Shown here one piece after another: positions 19,343 through 28,903 of a stretch of DNA of 64,000 bases. Made by a program: the position numbers and the translations under genes. Numbering within the stretch: position 1 is the stretch's first letter; every line of letters begins with the position of its first letter. The DNA comes from Methylophaga sp. (lineage in GTDB: Bacteria > Pseudomonadota > Gammaproteobacteria > Nitrosococcales > Methylophagaceae): the NCBI GenBank assembly GCA_002706095.1, contig PAJP01000021.1, positions 310,001-374,000 on the forward strand, in the 5' to 3' direction. The notes under the pieces are model-generated. The model saw only the letters and a list, made by a program, of their open reading frames with translations. It made no database searches and was not told the origin of the DNA.

Positions 19343-21217
19343 TCAGACTTTGAACTGAGTGATGAGTTTTTGCAAGTCTGCCGCTAATCCGGCAAGGCCC
19401 TGACTGGTTTCCGTTGTTTGTGAAGTGCTTTCTGCATTTTCTTCTGCTACTTGGGCGATATGATTCACATTGCGGTTGATGTCTTCAGCCACAGCGCTTT
19501 GCTCTTCAGCTGCGCTGGCAATATGCGTATTCATATCCATAATAGAGCGGACTTTTTCAGAGATGGTGGTCAGGCTTTCACCCGCCGCTCCCACTTTGGT
19601 GACAGTGGCTTCGACATACTCTTTACCCTTCAAGGTAGCAGCAACACACTGATTTGCTTCATTTTGCAGACGTTCAATAATGGTTTTAATTTCTTCAGTA
19701 GACTCTTTACTACGTTGAGCAAGGGTTCTGACTTCATCAGCAACAACAGCAAAACCTCGGCCAGATTCACCGGCGCGGGCAGCTTCAATGGCGGCATTCA
19801 AGGCTAATAAATTAGTTTGTTCAGCAATACCCTGTATAACGGTCAGGACCGTGCCAATGTTTTCACTTTCAGCTTGTAAGTTTTTAATTGCATCGGCATT
19901 GGTTGAGCTTTGGTCGGCTAACTGCTTGATAGAGCTGATGGTGTCTTTAACTAACAATTGACCCTGACTGGTTTCACTATCTGAGCTTTTAGATAAATTC
20001 GCCGCTTCTGCAGCGTATCGAGCCACTTCTTGAACAGTTGCCGTCATTTCATTCATGGCCGTGGCCACTTGTTCACTACTGCTTTGTTGATTGATAACAC
20101 CTTTTTTGGTCTGTTCAGCGACCACGGATAGTTCTTCTGCTGCGGCACTTACAGTGAGAGCAGAAGTCATGACTTGTTGGATCAATTTTTGAAAGGATGC
20201 GGTCATCAGATTGAATGAACGTGCCATTTCAGCAATTTCATCTTTGCCGCTATCATCAACACGTAAACTTAAATCACGATTTTTTTCGACTTCCTGCATG
20301 GTTTCAGAAAGCTGATGAAGCGGAATAATAATACTTTGGCTTATTAGTCTGATGAGCCATAGAATCAGGGCAGCCAGTGTCAAAGCAATCACAAACACAG
20401 TAATTTTTGCATTTTTAACAGCAGTGGGTATTTCATTATTGATATGTTGCTCAAGCGTATCAAGTGCGCTTTCACTTTGATGAATCGTGCTACGCAACTC
20501 ACCCAGTAAGCCTGACTCAGCATTCATGCCACGCGTTTCGTAGCCTTTCACTAAAGACAGAAAATCAGCACGATACGATTCTATTTCACTACGGACTTGT
20601 TTTTTTACACTACTACTCAGGTAACTGGTTTCCAGACGACGATTGAAGTCGATAAACCCATCTTCAAATTTACTGACATATTTTTTATCAGAGCGAAGCA
20701 TAAAGTCTTTTTCATGTCTTCTGAGCATTAACATGGCAGCTAATAAACTATCGTCATCGTATGTGTTGATGGTTTCTTCAACCTGATGCACGGCACTACG
20801 TAACTTACCATAAAGGCCATCAGTCGGTGTTAAGCCAATGGTTTGTTCAATATTCACTATTTGGTCAAATTTATCACCATATTTAACAAGCACATCATGA
20901 AGTTGATTTTCTGATTCATGTGACTGATTCAGTGCGTCGAGACGCTGTCCAAGCTGATCGAGGTTGGTAAGGAAGAGCTGATGAGATTGATGGAACTCAT
21001 CTTGATATTTCAGCTCATGTCGGTTAAGAAAATCTTTCTCATGGCGGCGCAACATCAGCATATTCGTTTCTAGCTTCACTGCCTGAATCGAAGCTTCTTC
21101 CAGTCGAATAATTTTAGACAGGAATATCTGGCCCAAGATAATCATCAGTAAGATTGTCATTCCAACGAGGACCGACAATACAAAGAGTTTCTTTTTCACA
21201 GTGAGTTGATTGAGCAT
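19343..21217 (-). CDS. Methyl-accepting chemotaxis protein with duplicated helical sensor modules
   Basis: 624 aa transmembrane chemoreceptor. The ATG at 21217 ([10 protein letters not shown]) has AAGGA seven bases upstream. TM1 is at ~10-32 and the periplasmic domain at ~35-275. TM2 follows at ~280-300, then HAMP (~300-355) and an MCP signalling domain with the hairpin tip [19 protein letters not shown]. The sensor carries two copies of [11 protein letters not shown] (~53-63 and 162-172), each followed by a GLxGxLRSxxHQxE helix. This is the hallmark of the helical bimodular (HBM) class, some of which sense TCA-cycle acids; the ligand here is unknown. No che genes are nearby. Confidence 0.9.
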   Translation of the reverse strand: MLNQLTVKKKLFVLSVLVGMTILLMIILGQIFLSKIIRLEEASIQAVKLETNMLMLRRHEKDFLNRHELKYQDEFHQSHQLFLTNLDQLGQRLDALNQSHESENQLHDVLVKYGDKFDQIVNIEQTIGLTPTDGLYGKLRSAVHQVEETINTYDDDSLLAAMLMLRRHEKDFMLRSDKKYVSKFEDGFIDFNRRLETSYLSSSVKKQVRSEIESYRADFLSLVKGYETRGMNAESGLLGELRSTIHQSESALDTLEQHINNEIPTAVKNAKITVFVIALTLAALILWLIRLISQSIIIPLHQLSETMQEVEKNRDLSLRVDDSGKDEIAEMARSFNLMTASFQKLIQQVMTSALTVSAAAEELSVVAEQTKKGVINQQSSSEQVATAMNEMTATVQEVARYAAEAANLSKSSDSETSQGQLLVKDTISSIKQLADQSSTNADAIKNLQAESENIGTVLTVIQGIAEQTNLLALNAAIEAARAGESGRGFAVVADEVRTLAQRSKESTEEIKTIIERLQNEANQCVAATLKGKEYVEATVTKVGAAGESLTTISEKVRSIMDMNTHIASAAEEQSAVAEDINRNVNHIAQVAEENAESTSQTTETSQGLAGLAADLQKLITQFKV

Positions 21218-21318
21218 GGGGTTTTCCTTGAAAAAACATGAACAGGTCATGTTGATTGACAACGCTAACCAACTTAGCGGTCAGACACTTCATTTCCTTA
21301 GCCTTTTTCACTGTTTTT

Positions 21319-22200
21319 TTATATGATTTTTTTCTTAACTTGGCAGAGTTGCCAATTCGTTAAAGCCCAGTGCCAGACATGGGCTATCGGCATAGCTGAA
21401 GATAGGGCTGACGCATCCAAGCCAAGGAAAAAAAGAGCATTAATGAGTTGTTCAGAGGCATCATGGATGGCGATAGCTGGCGCAGCAGTTTGCTTGCTCA
21501 ATTTCTCACCATGCGTATTTGTTACCAGAGGAATATGAGCATAGCTCGGTGATATCGCCTCTATTTGTTGCTGTAGATAAACCTGACGGCTGGTAGAGTT
21601 TAATAAATCGGCACCACGAACAATGTGATTGATACCTTGTTCTGCATCATCAACAACCACGGCCAGTTGATAAGCAAAAAGACCATCAGCACGTTTTAAA
21701 ACAAAGTCACCAAAATCTGTTTGTAAATGATGCTGAATATCACCATACACTCGGTCATTAAACATCAGATTGTCGCTATCCACGCGTAGCCGCCAGGCTA
21801 TCTGTGTGCGATTTGATGATAGGCCATGTCGGCAAGAGCCAGGGTAAACCGGGCCTTCTATGCCAGCGTGTGCAATATCTGCTACTTCGCGACGACTACA
21901 GTTACAGGGGTAAACACATTGTTTATCTTTTAGCTTTTCAAGATAGGATTGATACAGCTCACTGCGTTCACTTTGGTATATGACCTCACCATCCCATTCA
22001 AAGCCATAACCGTCGAGCGTGCTTAATATATCATCTGCTGCGCCTGGCATTTCTCTGGGTTTATCCAGATCTTCCATGCGTAATAACCACTTGCCAGACT
22101 GCGTTTTGGCATCAAGATAGCTTGCGACAGCGGTTACCAGTGAACCAAAGTGTAATGGCCCGGTAGGAGAGGGGGCATAGCGTCCTATGTAGTCAGTCAT
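21319..22200 (-). CDS. gluQ: Glutamyl-Q tRNA(Asp) synthetase
   Basis: Charges glutamate onto queuosine at the wobble base of tRNA(Asp). A GluRS paralogue lacking the anticodon domain, 293 aa. Visible elements are YAPSPTGPLHFGS (HIGH motif) at the N-terminus, the zinc-site cysteines in CNCSRRE and GSCRHG (~100-125), and KLSKQ (KMSKS motif) near residue 235. The dksA gene often found beside it is absent here. The next upstream gene is the MCP, 100 bp away. Confidence 0.93.
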   Translation of the reverse strand: MTDYIGRYAPSPTGPLHFGSLVTAVASYLDAKTQSGKWLLRMEDLDKPREMPGAADDILSTLDGYGFEWDGEVIYQSERSELYQSYLEKLKDKQCVYPCNCSRREVADIAHAGIEGPVYPGSCRHGLSSNRTQIAWRLRVDSDNLMFNDRVYGDIQHHLQTDFGDFVLKRADGLFAYQLAVVVDDAEQGINHIVRGADLLNSTSRQVYLQQQIEAISPSYAHIPLVTNTHGEKLSKQTAAPAIAIHDASEQLINALFFLGLDASALSSAMPIAHVWHWALTNWQLCQVKKKII

Positions 22201-22225
22201 GATGATCGTAATGATTGTCGAATTA

Positions 22226-22504
22226 CTATTTTTGCCACTCAGATTCAGGTATACGTTGCAGGTGAATATGTGAGGCTAAACGTAAAGTCGGACGCAATAG
22301 AAATTGAAAACTCCCAATAATAAACAGCCATATCGCAGTTTTTTCATAGACGGGATACAAAAATAAAATACTACCAATCAAAAACCAGATAGCAATCAGA
22401 AAGTCATTAAGAATACTGAGCACTTCATAGCGTCGACGAATCTGTAATTGTTCGTGACCTATTGTGAATGTTAATGGACTATCGAGTTTTTTTGACTCAG
22501 ACAT
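22226..22504 (-). CDS. YrhK-like two-helix membrane protein
   Basis: 92 aa protein. RRRYEVLSILNDFLIAIWFLIGS and WLFIIGSFQFLLRP form two hydrophobic helices and match the YrhK-like domain family, whose function is unknown. The ATG at 22504 has GAGGTGA just upstream and is preferred over the in-frame GTG at 22510. It ends 25 bp before the gluQ start and is likely cotranscribed. Confidence 0.72.
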   Translation of the reverse strand: MSESKKLDSPLTFTIGHEQLQIRRRYEVLSILNDFLIAIWFLIGSILFLYPVYEKTAIWLFIIGSFQFLLRPTLRLASHIHLQRIPESEWQK

Positions 22505-22612
22505 GTTCACCTCAGATATAGACGGACTTTTCAGATGACATTACACACGGCTTGTGTAACTCAAAGCAGTACATTAAATGAAAATTACTTTATCTCTGCA
22601 AGTAAGCAGAGC

Positions 22613-23008
22613 TTAGACACTGCCTGTGAAGGTGAGCCAAATAAGATAAATAAGCCAAGCCGTCAGCACACACCACAACAAGATAATTGCCCACATGACC
22701 CAACGGTTTTCTGGAAGCTGAATAGGGTTTTCCTTCGCTTTTAGCTTGCAATCGAACCAAACCTCATCAGAAATAAATTGGATAGCCAGCCAGCAGCCAA
22801 TGGGTAACAGCAGCAGTTCATCTAACCATCCCAATACAGGAATAAAGTCCGGAATCAGATCGATTGGGCTAACGGCATAAGCAATGACAAGACTAATAAT
22901 CATTTTACTGATGAGTGGTACATCAGGGCGCTGATAGGCGATATATAAAGCCGATATTTGAGTTTTTAGTGCCTTTGCCCAATCTTTGAGCTGCCCAAAA
23001 ATGTTCAT
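22613..23008 (-). CDS. DUF1232 (YkvA-type) membrane protein
   Basis: 131 aa. The core SPIDLIPDFIPVLGWLDELLLLP (~47-69) is the diagnostic DUF1232 pattern, flanked by hydrophobic helices, with another helix at the C-terminus. Function of the family is unknown. It ends 18 bp after the EEP gene on the same strand, suggesting an operon. Confidence 0.82.
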   Translation of the reverse strand: MNIFGQLKDWAKALKTQISALYIAYQRPDVPLISKMIISLVIAYAVSPIDLIPDFIPVLGWLDELLLLPIGCWLAIQFISDEVWFDCKLKAKENPIQLPENRWVMWAIILLWCVLTAWLIYLIWLTFTGSV

Positions 23009-23026
23009 TCGCGGAGCTATGAGTAG

Positions 23027-23782
23027 TCAGGGTAGATCAAAAGCAGCAATAAGCGGGGCATGATCAGACAGCTGATTCCATGATGAATGAGGTGGTCTAC
23101 CGCACAACGTTGGCTCCATGCCCCGATAATAAATGCGATCCATTTTTAACATAGGCATCCATGAGGGCCAGGTGCGTGCATAACGGTTATGCAAAGTGCG
23201 GTACGCTTCTTTTAGATGTAAACTCTGTGCCAGACGTTTTTCAGCTTGCCCGGTCCAATCATTAAAGTCACCAGCAACAATCAGTAGTGCACTGTCCGGT
23301 ACATGTGCCTGAATGCGATCACACAACAAACTAAATTGTTTGCGTCGCTCAATGCCGGTGAGTCCAAGGTGTATACAAATGATATGCAAAATATCGTCTG
23401 ACCAGGGCAATTGTACTTCACCATGCAACAGGCTACGGCTGGCCCAGGTGAAAGGAGACACATTGATATTTTCCCAGCTGACAAGTGGGAATTTACTCAG
23501 AATGGCATTGCCATGATGACCCACTTCGTAAATCGCATTTTTGCCATAGGCATGATGCGGCCAGACATCTTTGGCTAAAAATTCAGAATGCAGACCTTCC
23601 GGCCAGGTGTCATGAATCAAACCATGCTTGCTGTGCTCGCCCTGAATTTCCTGCAATAGCATGATATCGGCATTGGTCTCCACCAAGGCATCTCGAATGG
23701 GATGCAACGTGAATTGGCGATTGCTGGTGTTAAAGCCTTTATGCAGATTGTAGGTCAGAATGCGGAGCTGGTTTTTCGACAT
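23027..23782 (-). CDS. Endonuclease/exonuclease/phosphatase family protein
   Basis: 251 aa enzyme of the metal-dependent EEP fold. Conserved active-site motifs are visible: TYNLHKG (Asn), LLQEIQGE (Glu), VAGDFNDW (Asp-x-Asn) and LSDHAPL (Asp-His) at the end. There is no signal peptide, so it is cytoplasmic. The family includes nucleases, sphingomyelinases and phosphoinositide phosphatases; the substrate cannot be assigned. Confidence 0.85.
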   Translation of the reverse strand: MSKNQLRILTYNLHKGFNTSNRQFTLHPIRDALVETNADIMLLQEIQGEHSKHGLIHDTWPEGLHSEFLAKDVWPHHAYGKNAIYEVGHHGNAILSKFPLVSWENINVSPFTWASRSLLHGEVQLPWSDDILHIICIHLGLTGIERRKQFSLLCDRIQAHVPDSALLIVAGDFNDWTGQAEKRLAQSLHLKEAYRTLHNRYARTWPSWMPMLKMDRIYYRGMEPTLCGRPPHSSWNQLSDHAPLIAAFDLP

Positions 23783-23896
23783 GTATTTAAATCCAATGTA
23801 CTTGTGTCAACCGAGCACTATCCGGCTTGAGAAAATGAATCTCTATTATGGTTGGCCTGAAAGAAAAATCCAAGTCACAGTTATTGATGGTTTGCT

Positions 23897-23925
23897 CTTG
23901 ATTTTAAAAAGCGCCGTCCCCATCT
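23897..23925 (+). promoter_or_regulatory. Sigma-32 heat-shock promoter of htpG
   Basis: CTTGATT (23897-23903) and CCCCATCT (23918-23925) are separated by 14 bp. This closely matches the sigma-32 consensus CTTGAAA-N13-15-CCCCATnT. It lies 45 bp before the htpG start. Confidence 0.78.
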
Positions 23926-23969
23926 GCTTTCCATGTTCAAACAAATAGCCATACGGAGGCATTTTTTCA

Positions 23970-25877
23970 ATGAGTGTTGATGCACATAAGGAAACGCTAG
24001 GTTTTCAAACTGAAGTCAAACAACTATTGAATCTGATGATTCACTCTTTGTACTCCAACAAAGAGATCTTTTTACGTGAATTAGTTTCAAACGCAGCTGA
24101 CGCAGCTGATAAATTACGTTTTGAAGCGTTATCAGATGATGCACTTTATGAAGATGACGCGGAATTAAAGATTCGTGTTGAGTTTGATAAAGACAAAAAT
24201 ACCGTCACGATCAGTGATAACGGTATTGGTATGACACGTGAAGAAGTAATCGAAAACATCGGTACCATTGCACGCAGTGGTACACGTAAGTTTTTTGACA
24301 ACTTAACCGGTGACCAAACCAAAGACTCACAATTAATCGGCCAGTTTGGTGTCGGTTTCTACTCTGCCTTTATTGTGGCTGACAAAGTGACATTGAAAAC
24401 ACGTCGTGCTGGTTTGACGGCTGAGCATGGCGTGCAGTGGGAATCGGCCGGCGAAGGTGAGTTCACTATTGAAACCATCGAAAAACCTCAACGCGGTACA
24501 GAAATCATCCTACATTTACGTGAAGGCGAAGAAGAATTCGCTGATGGTTGGCGCCTACGTAACATCATCACTAAATACTCTGATCACATCAATCTACCGA
24601 TTCTGATGGCAAAAGAGCCATTGCCAAATGAAAATGGCGAAATTGATGAAGCTGATAAAGGTGATGAAACCATCAATAAAGCCACCGCTTTATGGACCCT
24701 GTCAAAAAACGACATCACTGAAGATCAGTACAAAGAATTCTATAAACAAATTGCCCACGACTACCAAGACCCCATGCTGTGGAGTCACAACAAAGTCGAA
24801 GGCAATATTGAATATACCTCTCTGCTGTATATTCCATCTAAAGCGCCGTTTGATATGTGGGATCGCGACCGCATGCACGGTATCAAGCTGTATGTAAAAC
24901 GTGTCTTTATCATGGAAGACAGCGAACAATTAATGCCACGTTATCTGCGTTTCGTTCGTGGTGTGATTGATACCAATGATTTACCACTGAATGTATCACG
25001 TGAAATTCTGCAAAGCAGCAAAACGATTGATACCATTCGTGCGGCATCAGTAAAAAAAGTGCTGAGTGAAATCAGTAAACTGGCGAAAAATGAGCCTGAA
25101 CAATATGCTGAGTTCTGGAAAGAGTTTGGTCAGGTCTTAAAAGAAGGCCCAGGCGAAGACTTTGCTAACAAAGAAACATTAGCAAAACTGTTCCGTTTTG
25201 CTACCACAGAATCTGGCTCGTCAGACCAAACCGTGTCTCTGGAAGACTACGTCAGCCGGATGAAAGACAAGCAAGAGAAGATTTACTACATCACCGCAGA
25301 AAGCTATGCCGCGGCGAAAAACAGCCCACACCTGGAAGTCTTCCGTAAGAAAGGTATCGAAGTCTTATTGCTGACTGACCGTGTCGATGAATGGCTAGTA
25401 AATTCTCTGACTGAGTTTGATGATAAACACCTACAATCTGTCGCTAAAGGTGACTTAGACTTAGGTGAGTTGGAAGACGAAGAAGAGAAAAAAGCACAGG
25501 AAGAAACCGATAAAAACTTCGAAGACTTAGTAGAAAGAGTCAAAAAATCATTGGATGACAAAGTCAAAGACGTGCGTATCACGCATCGTTTAACAGACTC
25601 TCCAGCCTGTTTAGTCGCCGATAACTACGATATGAGTATGAATCTTGAGCGTATGTTAAAAGCGGCCGGCCAGGATGTGGCAGGGACTAAACCGATTATG
25701 GAGCTGAACCCTGAGCATCCAATGGTGGTAAAACTGAAAGATGAATCAGATGAAAGTCGCTTTACCGACTGGACATCGATTCTGTTTGACCAGGCACTAC
25801 TGGCAGAAGGTGGACAACTGGAAGACCCAGCCACTTATGTCAAACGTATCAACGAAATTTTGTTGAAGATTGCTTAG
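23970..25877 (+). CDS. htpG: Molecular chaperone HtpG (Hsp90)
   Basis: 635 aa ATP-dependent dimeric chaperone. The N-terminal GHKL ATPase domain (~1-220) shows [22 protein letters not shown] and [11 protein letters not shown]; the middle domain contains [18 protein letters not shown]; the C-terminal dimerisation domain follows. Length is standard. GGAGG lies upstream of the ATG. A sigma-32-type promoter precedes it and a clear terminator follows, so it is a single-gene heat-shock unit. Confidence 0.97.
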   Translation: MSVDAHKETLGFQTEVKQLLNLMIHSLYSNKEIFLRELVSNAADAADKLRFEALSDDALYEDDAELKIRVEFDKDKNTVTISDNGIGMTREEVIENIGTIARSGTRKFFDNLTGDQTKDSQLIGQFGVGFYSAFIVADKVTLKTRRAGLTAEHGVQWESAGEGEFTIETIEKPQRGTEIILHLREGEEEFADGWRLRNIITKYSDHINLPILMAKEPLPNENGEIDEADKGDETINKATALWTLSKNDITEDQYKEFYKQIAHDYQDPMLWSHNKVEGNIEYTSLLYIPSKAPFDMWDRDRMHGIKLYVKRVFIMEDSEQLMPRYLRFVRGVIDTNDLPLNVSREILQSSKTIDTIRAASVKKVLSEISKLAKNEPEQYAEFWKEFGQVLKEGPGEDFANKETLAKLFRFATTESGSSDQTVSLEDYVSRMKDKQEKIYYITAESYAAAKNSPHLEVFRKKGIEVLLLTDRVDEWLVNSLTEFDDKHLQSVAKGDLDLGELEDEEEKKAQEETDKNFEDLVERVKKSLDDKVKDVRITHRLTDSPACLVADNYDMSMNLERMLKAAGQDVAGTKPIMELNPEHPMVVKLKDESDESRFTDWTSILFDQALLAEGGQLEDPATYVKRINEILLKIA

Positions 25878-25903
25878 TTAAAACACGCATATGCGATAGA
25901 ATA

Positions 25904-25931
25904 GCCGGGCAAGTAGTTGTCCGGCTTTTTT
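25904..25931 (+). terminator. Intrinsic terminator of htpG
   Basis: GCCGGGCAA pairs with TTGTCCGGC around a 4-nt loop and is followed by TTTTTT. Confidence 0.88.
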
Positions 25932-26019
25932 ATTGGGTGAAAGAAATGTGGTGATTTCTTATCTCCTGATTTGCTAAAAAACGCTCACTCCCAAACTCAA
26001 AGAAATAGGTATCACAGCA

Positions 26020-26907
26020 GTGAAATCAGATTGTTTACAACGGTTTATTTTTGATAATGCAGCGATTCGTGGTGAATGGGTCAATTTGCAAGAAAGTTGG
26101 CAAGAAGTCCTAAAGCGTCGTGACTACCCTCAAGCCTTACGCAATGTCTTAGGTGAAATGATGGGCGCGGCAGCATTGTTAGCAGCCACAGTCAAAATTA
26201 CTGGCAGACTGGTTTTACAAGTGCGTTCTGAAGGTCCGGTTTCTCTAATGATGGTGGAATGCACCAGCCAAAATACCTTACGTGGTCTGGCTCAGTGGGA
26301 TGGGGATATCGCCGATGATGCCAGTCTGACTGACATGATGGGTGGCGGTACCTTAGCCATCACCATTGAACAAGAAGGCGCAAAACAACCTTACCAGGGC
26401 GTGGTTAGTTTACATGGTGACAATCTGTCAGAAACGCTGGAAAGCTATTTTGAAAACTCAGAACAATTAGCCACCAAAATCTGGCTTTCAGCTAATGAAC
26501 ATAATGTGGCTGGCTTATTCTTACAGCAATTACCCAGCGAAGAAAACCAACGAGAAGATGCCCAGGAAGACTGGTTCCGTATCAGCCAACTGGCAGGCAC
26601 CATTACCGATGAAGAATTGCTGACCTTAGAGTCAGAAACGCTGTTACATCGCCTGTTTCATGAAGAACAAGTCAGATTGTTTGAGCCAACAGATTTACGT
26701 TTTTCCTGCACCTGCTCACGTCAGCGCGTTGAAGAAACCATTGCCATGTTAGGGCAGGAAGAGGCCGATGACATTATCGCTACCGAAGGTGAAATCGAAG
26801 TCGCTTGTGAGTTCTGTAATCAGCATTACACCTTCGATAAAGTTGATGTCGCCAAGTTGTTTAATGACACCGTTGCTTCAGCAAGCGATCCAAATACCTT
26901 GCATTAA
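26020..26907 (+). CDS. hslO: Redox-regulated chaperone Hsp33
   Basis: 295 aa holdase activated by oxidation. The C-terminal zinc switch is intact: CTC and CEFC (CxC...CxxC) at ~231-269. The N-terminal substrate-binding domain starts RFIFDNAAIRGEW, typical of HslO. The start codon is GTG. No heat-shock promoter was found in the 88 bp after the htpG terminator; it may use a vegetative promoter there. Confidence 0.95.
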   Translation: MKSDCLQRFIFDNAAIRGEWVNLQESWQEVLKRRDYPQALRNVLGEMMGAAALLAATVKITGRLVLQVRSEGPVSLMMVECTSQNTLRGLAQWDGDIADDASLTDMMGGGTLAITIEQEGAKQPYQGVVSLHGDNLSETLESYFENSEQLATKIWLSANEHNVAGLFLQQLPSEENQREDAQEDWFRISQLAGTITDEELLTLESETLLHRLFHEEQVRLFEPTDLRFSCTCSRQRVEETIAMLGQEEADDIIATEGEIEVACEFCNQHYTFDKVDVAKLFNDTVASASDPNTLH

Positions 26908-26933
26908 CAATAACAATTAGTAGAAATAAAAGA

Positions 26934-26965
26934 GGGGGAGTTAGCGGATGCTGACTCCCTTTTTT
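26934..26965 (+). terminator. Intrinsic terminator of hslO
   Basis: GGGAGTTAGC pairs with GCTGACTCCC (one G-U) around GGAT, followed by TTTTTT. It may also stop the convergent cold-shock gene, since A-rich sequence lies on its other side. Confidence 0.85.
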
Positions 26966-26967
26966 GT

Positions 26968-27585
26968 TTACACGCCTAGACTCTGTAAAAATACGCTTCC
27001 TGATGAAGTATGAAGCCAAAATAAACCAGCAACATTCAAGATGACGGTTAACCAAAAGACCATACGAAAAGCTTTCTTTTTGGACTTATGCCGTAATGTC
27101 ATTTGGCCCAAAATAGCGCCGGGCCAGCCACCGATTAAAGCCATGAGATGTAATGTGCTCTCTTGCGTTCGCCAACGTCCTTTTTCAGCCGCCGACTTAT
27201 CAATAGCATAAGCAATAAAGGTGATTATACTCATCACTACATAAGCAATGGCTATGGTGAAAGGCATTTTTCCTGTTAAAACTGATATCACGAGTCCAAT
27301 ACTGAACAAGAGTATCAATATGCTTCCAAATGATCGGTTTTTCTTGCTAGCTTGTGGTTTGTTTTTTTGTCTTGAATCACGAGCAAAACGAATATTTTCA
27401 GCTCGATAGCGCTTGTCTTTATCTTGCACTAACTCATAGATGATAATGTCACCATACATTGGCCGACGTGTTCTGAGATTGAATGCTTTGATATGAACAA
27501 AGGCGCGATCACCACCGCCATTGGGTTCAACAAAACCAAAGCCTTTATCATCATTCCAGTTTGAGATTTTGCCTTGAAACTTCAT
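26968..27585 (-). CDS. Cold-shock domain plus DUF1294 membrane protein
   Basis: 205 aa fusion. Residues 1-65 form a cold-shock/OB domain with the RNA-binding motifs KGFGFV and AFVHI. Residues ~85-205 contain three to four hydrophobic helices with the DUF1294 signature (DKSAAEKGRWRTQESTLH, GGWPGAILGQ, RHKSKK). This architecture is widespread in proteobacteria, but its role is unknown; an RNA-binding head on a membrane tail suggests membrane-localised RNA contact (inference). Confidence 0.88.
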   Translation of the reverse strand: MKFQGKISNWNDDKGFGFVEPNGGGDRAFVHIKAFNLRTRRPMYGDIIIYELVQDKDKRYRAENIRFARDSRQKNKPQASKKNRSFGSILILLFSIGLVISVLTGKMPFTIAIAYVVMSIITFIAYAIDKSAAEKGRWRTQESTLHLMALIGGWPGAILGQMTLRHKSKKKAFRMVFWLTVILNVAGLFWLHTSSGSVFLQSLGV

Positions 27586-27607
27586 TTTCTTCCTTGATTT
27601 CTTCTCA

Positions 27608-27973
27608 TTAGTTTTTTGATTCTCTTGATTTAATCTCTCTGATTAAATCCCTTGTTGTCCACCATTTAACAACTAAAATCAGCCAAAAAATATTCAACAA
27701 TAGATTTAAGGGCAGCTTCAATAGATAGAATTTATTCCAACTGTTTATTTTCATTTCCCATAGAAACGTCGAAAGAACTGACAGAAAAAATAAAATGAAA
27801 AGATTCATCAGTCCATCTATACCAACTTGAGAAAGCACAGCTACAACTCCAATGAGAGTAGAGAGTACCCCGATAATTGTTTGTTTATTCAACGCTGGTA
27901 AACTCACTTTTAGTACGATAGGTTGGAGTAAGGAACGAAAGCCAACGGATAGTTTCTTGATTGTAAACCACAC
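27608..27973 (-). CDS. Hypothetical three-helix membrane protein
   Basis: A 121 aa frame beginning with GTG, with three predicted helices (about 33-52, 55-76, 86-103) and no family I recognise. The first ~20 residues lie in sequence that looks continuous with the repeat-like DNA to the right, so the true start may be internal or the 5' end may have been altered. AT-rich. It is 22 bp downstream of no obvious partner and lies between the cold-shock gene and the inverted repeat. Whether it is translated is uncertain. Confidence 0.45.
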   Translation of the reverse strand: MWFTIKKLSVGFRSLLQPIVLKVSLPALNKQTIIGVLSTLIGVVAVLSQVGIDGLMNLFILFFLSVLSTFLWEMKINSWNKFYLLKLPLNLLLNIFWLILVVKWWTTRDLIREIKSRESKN

Positions 27974-28040
27974 GCTGCCGCGAGGCGTTCATTTATTTTG
28001 CATGCCCAAAATAAACGAACCAAACAAAAGGGCACCCGAT

Positions 28041-28150
28041 ATTGCCTTTGATCCAAAAATTAGCCTTGTTTGATGGCGTGGTCGATAACTCCCTTCGGTC
28101 AGACACTCGACCACTTAATCCATCAACCAAACCTAATTTTTGGCGGCAAT
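28041..28150. repeat. Long imperfect inverted repeat (about 110 bp)
   Basis: CCAAAAATTAG (28053) pairs with CTAATTTTTGG (ending 28143). TTTGATGG pairs with CCATCAA, GTGGTCGA pairs exactly with TCGACCAC, and outer ATTGCC pairs with GGCAAT. The loop is about 21 nt. The element lies in a non-coding gap and resembles a dispersed palindromic repeat or small MITE-like unit, but no second copy is in the window. Confidence 0.65.
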
Positions 28151-28243
28151 AAACGGGAGAATGGAAGCTTTTCATATCCTCGTTTGTGCTGATAAGTACA
28201 TTGCCATTTTCATATTGTCCAGATAAAAAATTTCATAAAACGA

Positions 28244-28272
28244 CTTGAAATCTGCTGAGTCAAACCTTATTA
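28244..28272 (+). promoter_or_regulatory. Probable sigma-32 promoter of the Hsp20 gene
   Basis: A perfect CTTGAAA (28244-28250) is followed after 14 bp by CCTTATTA (28265-28272), a partial match to the CCCCATnT -10 element. Confidence 0.6.
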
Positions 28273-28280
28273 AAAATAAC

Positions 28281-28357
28281 GTGAGAGGTTGTCATGAAGG
28301 GGCCCTCACCATTGATTGTTTTTGTTTTATATTGCTTCTAACGGAGGATATACCATG
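28281..28357 (+). promoter_or_regulatory. ROSE-like RNA thermometer in Hsp20 leader
   Basis: A first hairpin pairs GTGAG (28281) with CTCAC (28305-28309). The last hairpin (28332-28348) contains TTGCT facing AGGA of the Shine-Dalgarno: U33-A48, G34 opposite G47, C35-G46, U36-A45 (last two digits of 283xx). This extends through U37-G44 and C38-G43 around a UAAC loop. It is exactly the UYGCU/AGGA arrangement of ROSE elements, which hide the ribosome site at low temperature. Confidence 0.72.
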
Positions 28358-28837
28358 AATGCAATTGACCTAACCCCTCTTTATCGTAGTAGTGTTGGTT
28401 TTGATCGTTTGGGATCACTGATTAACCATGCACTTACTGCAGACTCCACTTCCAGTGGATACCCTCCCTACAATATTGAGCTCATCGAGGACAACCGCTA
28501 TGCCATCACGCTAGCCGTTGCCGGCTTCACCCAAGAGGAGCTTGATATTCAGGTTGAAAATGGTGTGCTGACTGTACGAGGTGAAAAAGCGGCTAAAGAA
28601 GAGCGTAAATACCTCCATCAAGGCATTGCTTATCGTTCATTTGAACGTAAGTTCAATCTTGCTGATTACGTCGAAGTGACTGGCGCCGATCTTTCCAACG
28701 GCTTACTGACTATCAGCCTTGTGAAAGAAATTCCTGAAGCGATGAAGCCTAAATCGATTCCGATTAGCCAAACGGTTAACAAAGCTTTGGAACATGATGT
28801 GGAAGATAAAAACGCTGACACTTCTAAAGCAGCCTAA
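28355..28837 (+). CDS. Small heat-shock protein, Hsp20/IbpA family
   Basis: 160 aa ATP-independent chaperone binding unfolding proteins. The start at 28355 (MNAIDLTPLYRSSVGFDRL) follows GGAGG and matches the IbpA opening. The alpha-crystallin domain (~35-130) includes YNIELIEDNRYAITLAVAGF, LTVRGEK and the late GLLTISLVKEIPE containing the conserved beta-strand. An in-frame ATG further upstream lies inside the thermometer hairpin region and is rejected. Control is probably dual: sigma-32 transcription and thermometer-gated translation. Confidence 0.94.
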   Translation: MNAIDLTPLYRSSVGFDRLGSLINHALTADSTSSGYPPYNIELIEDNRYAITLAVAGFTQEELDIQVENGVLTVRGEKAAKEERKYLHQGIAYRSFERKFNLADYVEVTGADLSNGLLTISLVKEIPEAMKPKSIPISQTVNKALEHDVEDKNADTSKAA

Positions 28838-28845
28838 GTCATCCG

Positions 28846-28872
28846 GGGTGCGCGCAAGCGCACCCTTATTTT
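28846..28872 (+). terminator. Intrinsic terminator of Hsp20 gene
   Basis: GGGTGCGC and GCGCACCC form a perfect 8-bp stem around GCAA, followed by TTATTTTAT. Confidence 0.82.
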
Positions 28873-28903
28873 ATCTGAAAAAATATCAAGTTGACTTACG
28901 GCT

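Noticed and set aside
27993-28175. 60-codon minus-strand frame ending FVWFVYFGHAK
   Set aside because: It covers the long inverted repeat; the residues are produced by repeat DNA and no ribosome site is seen.
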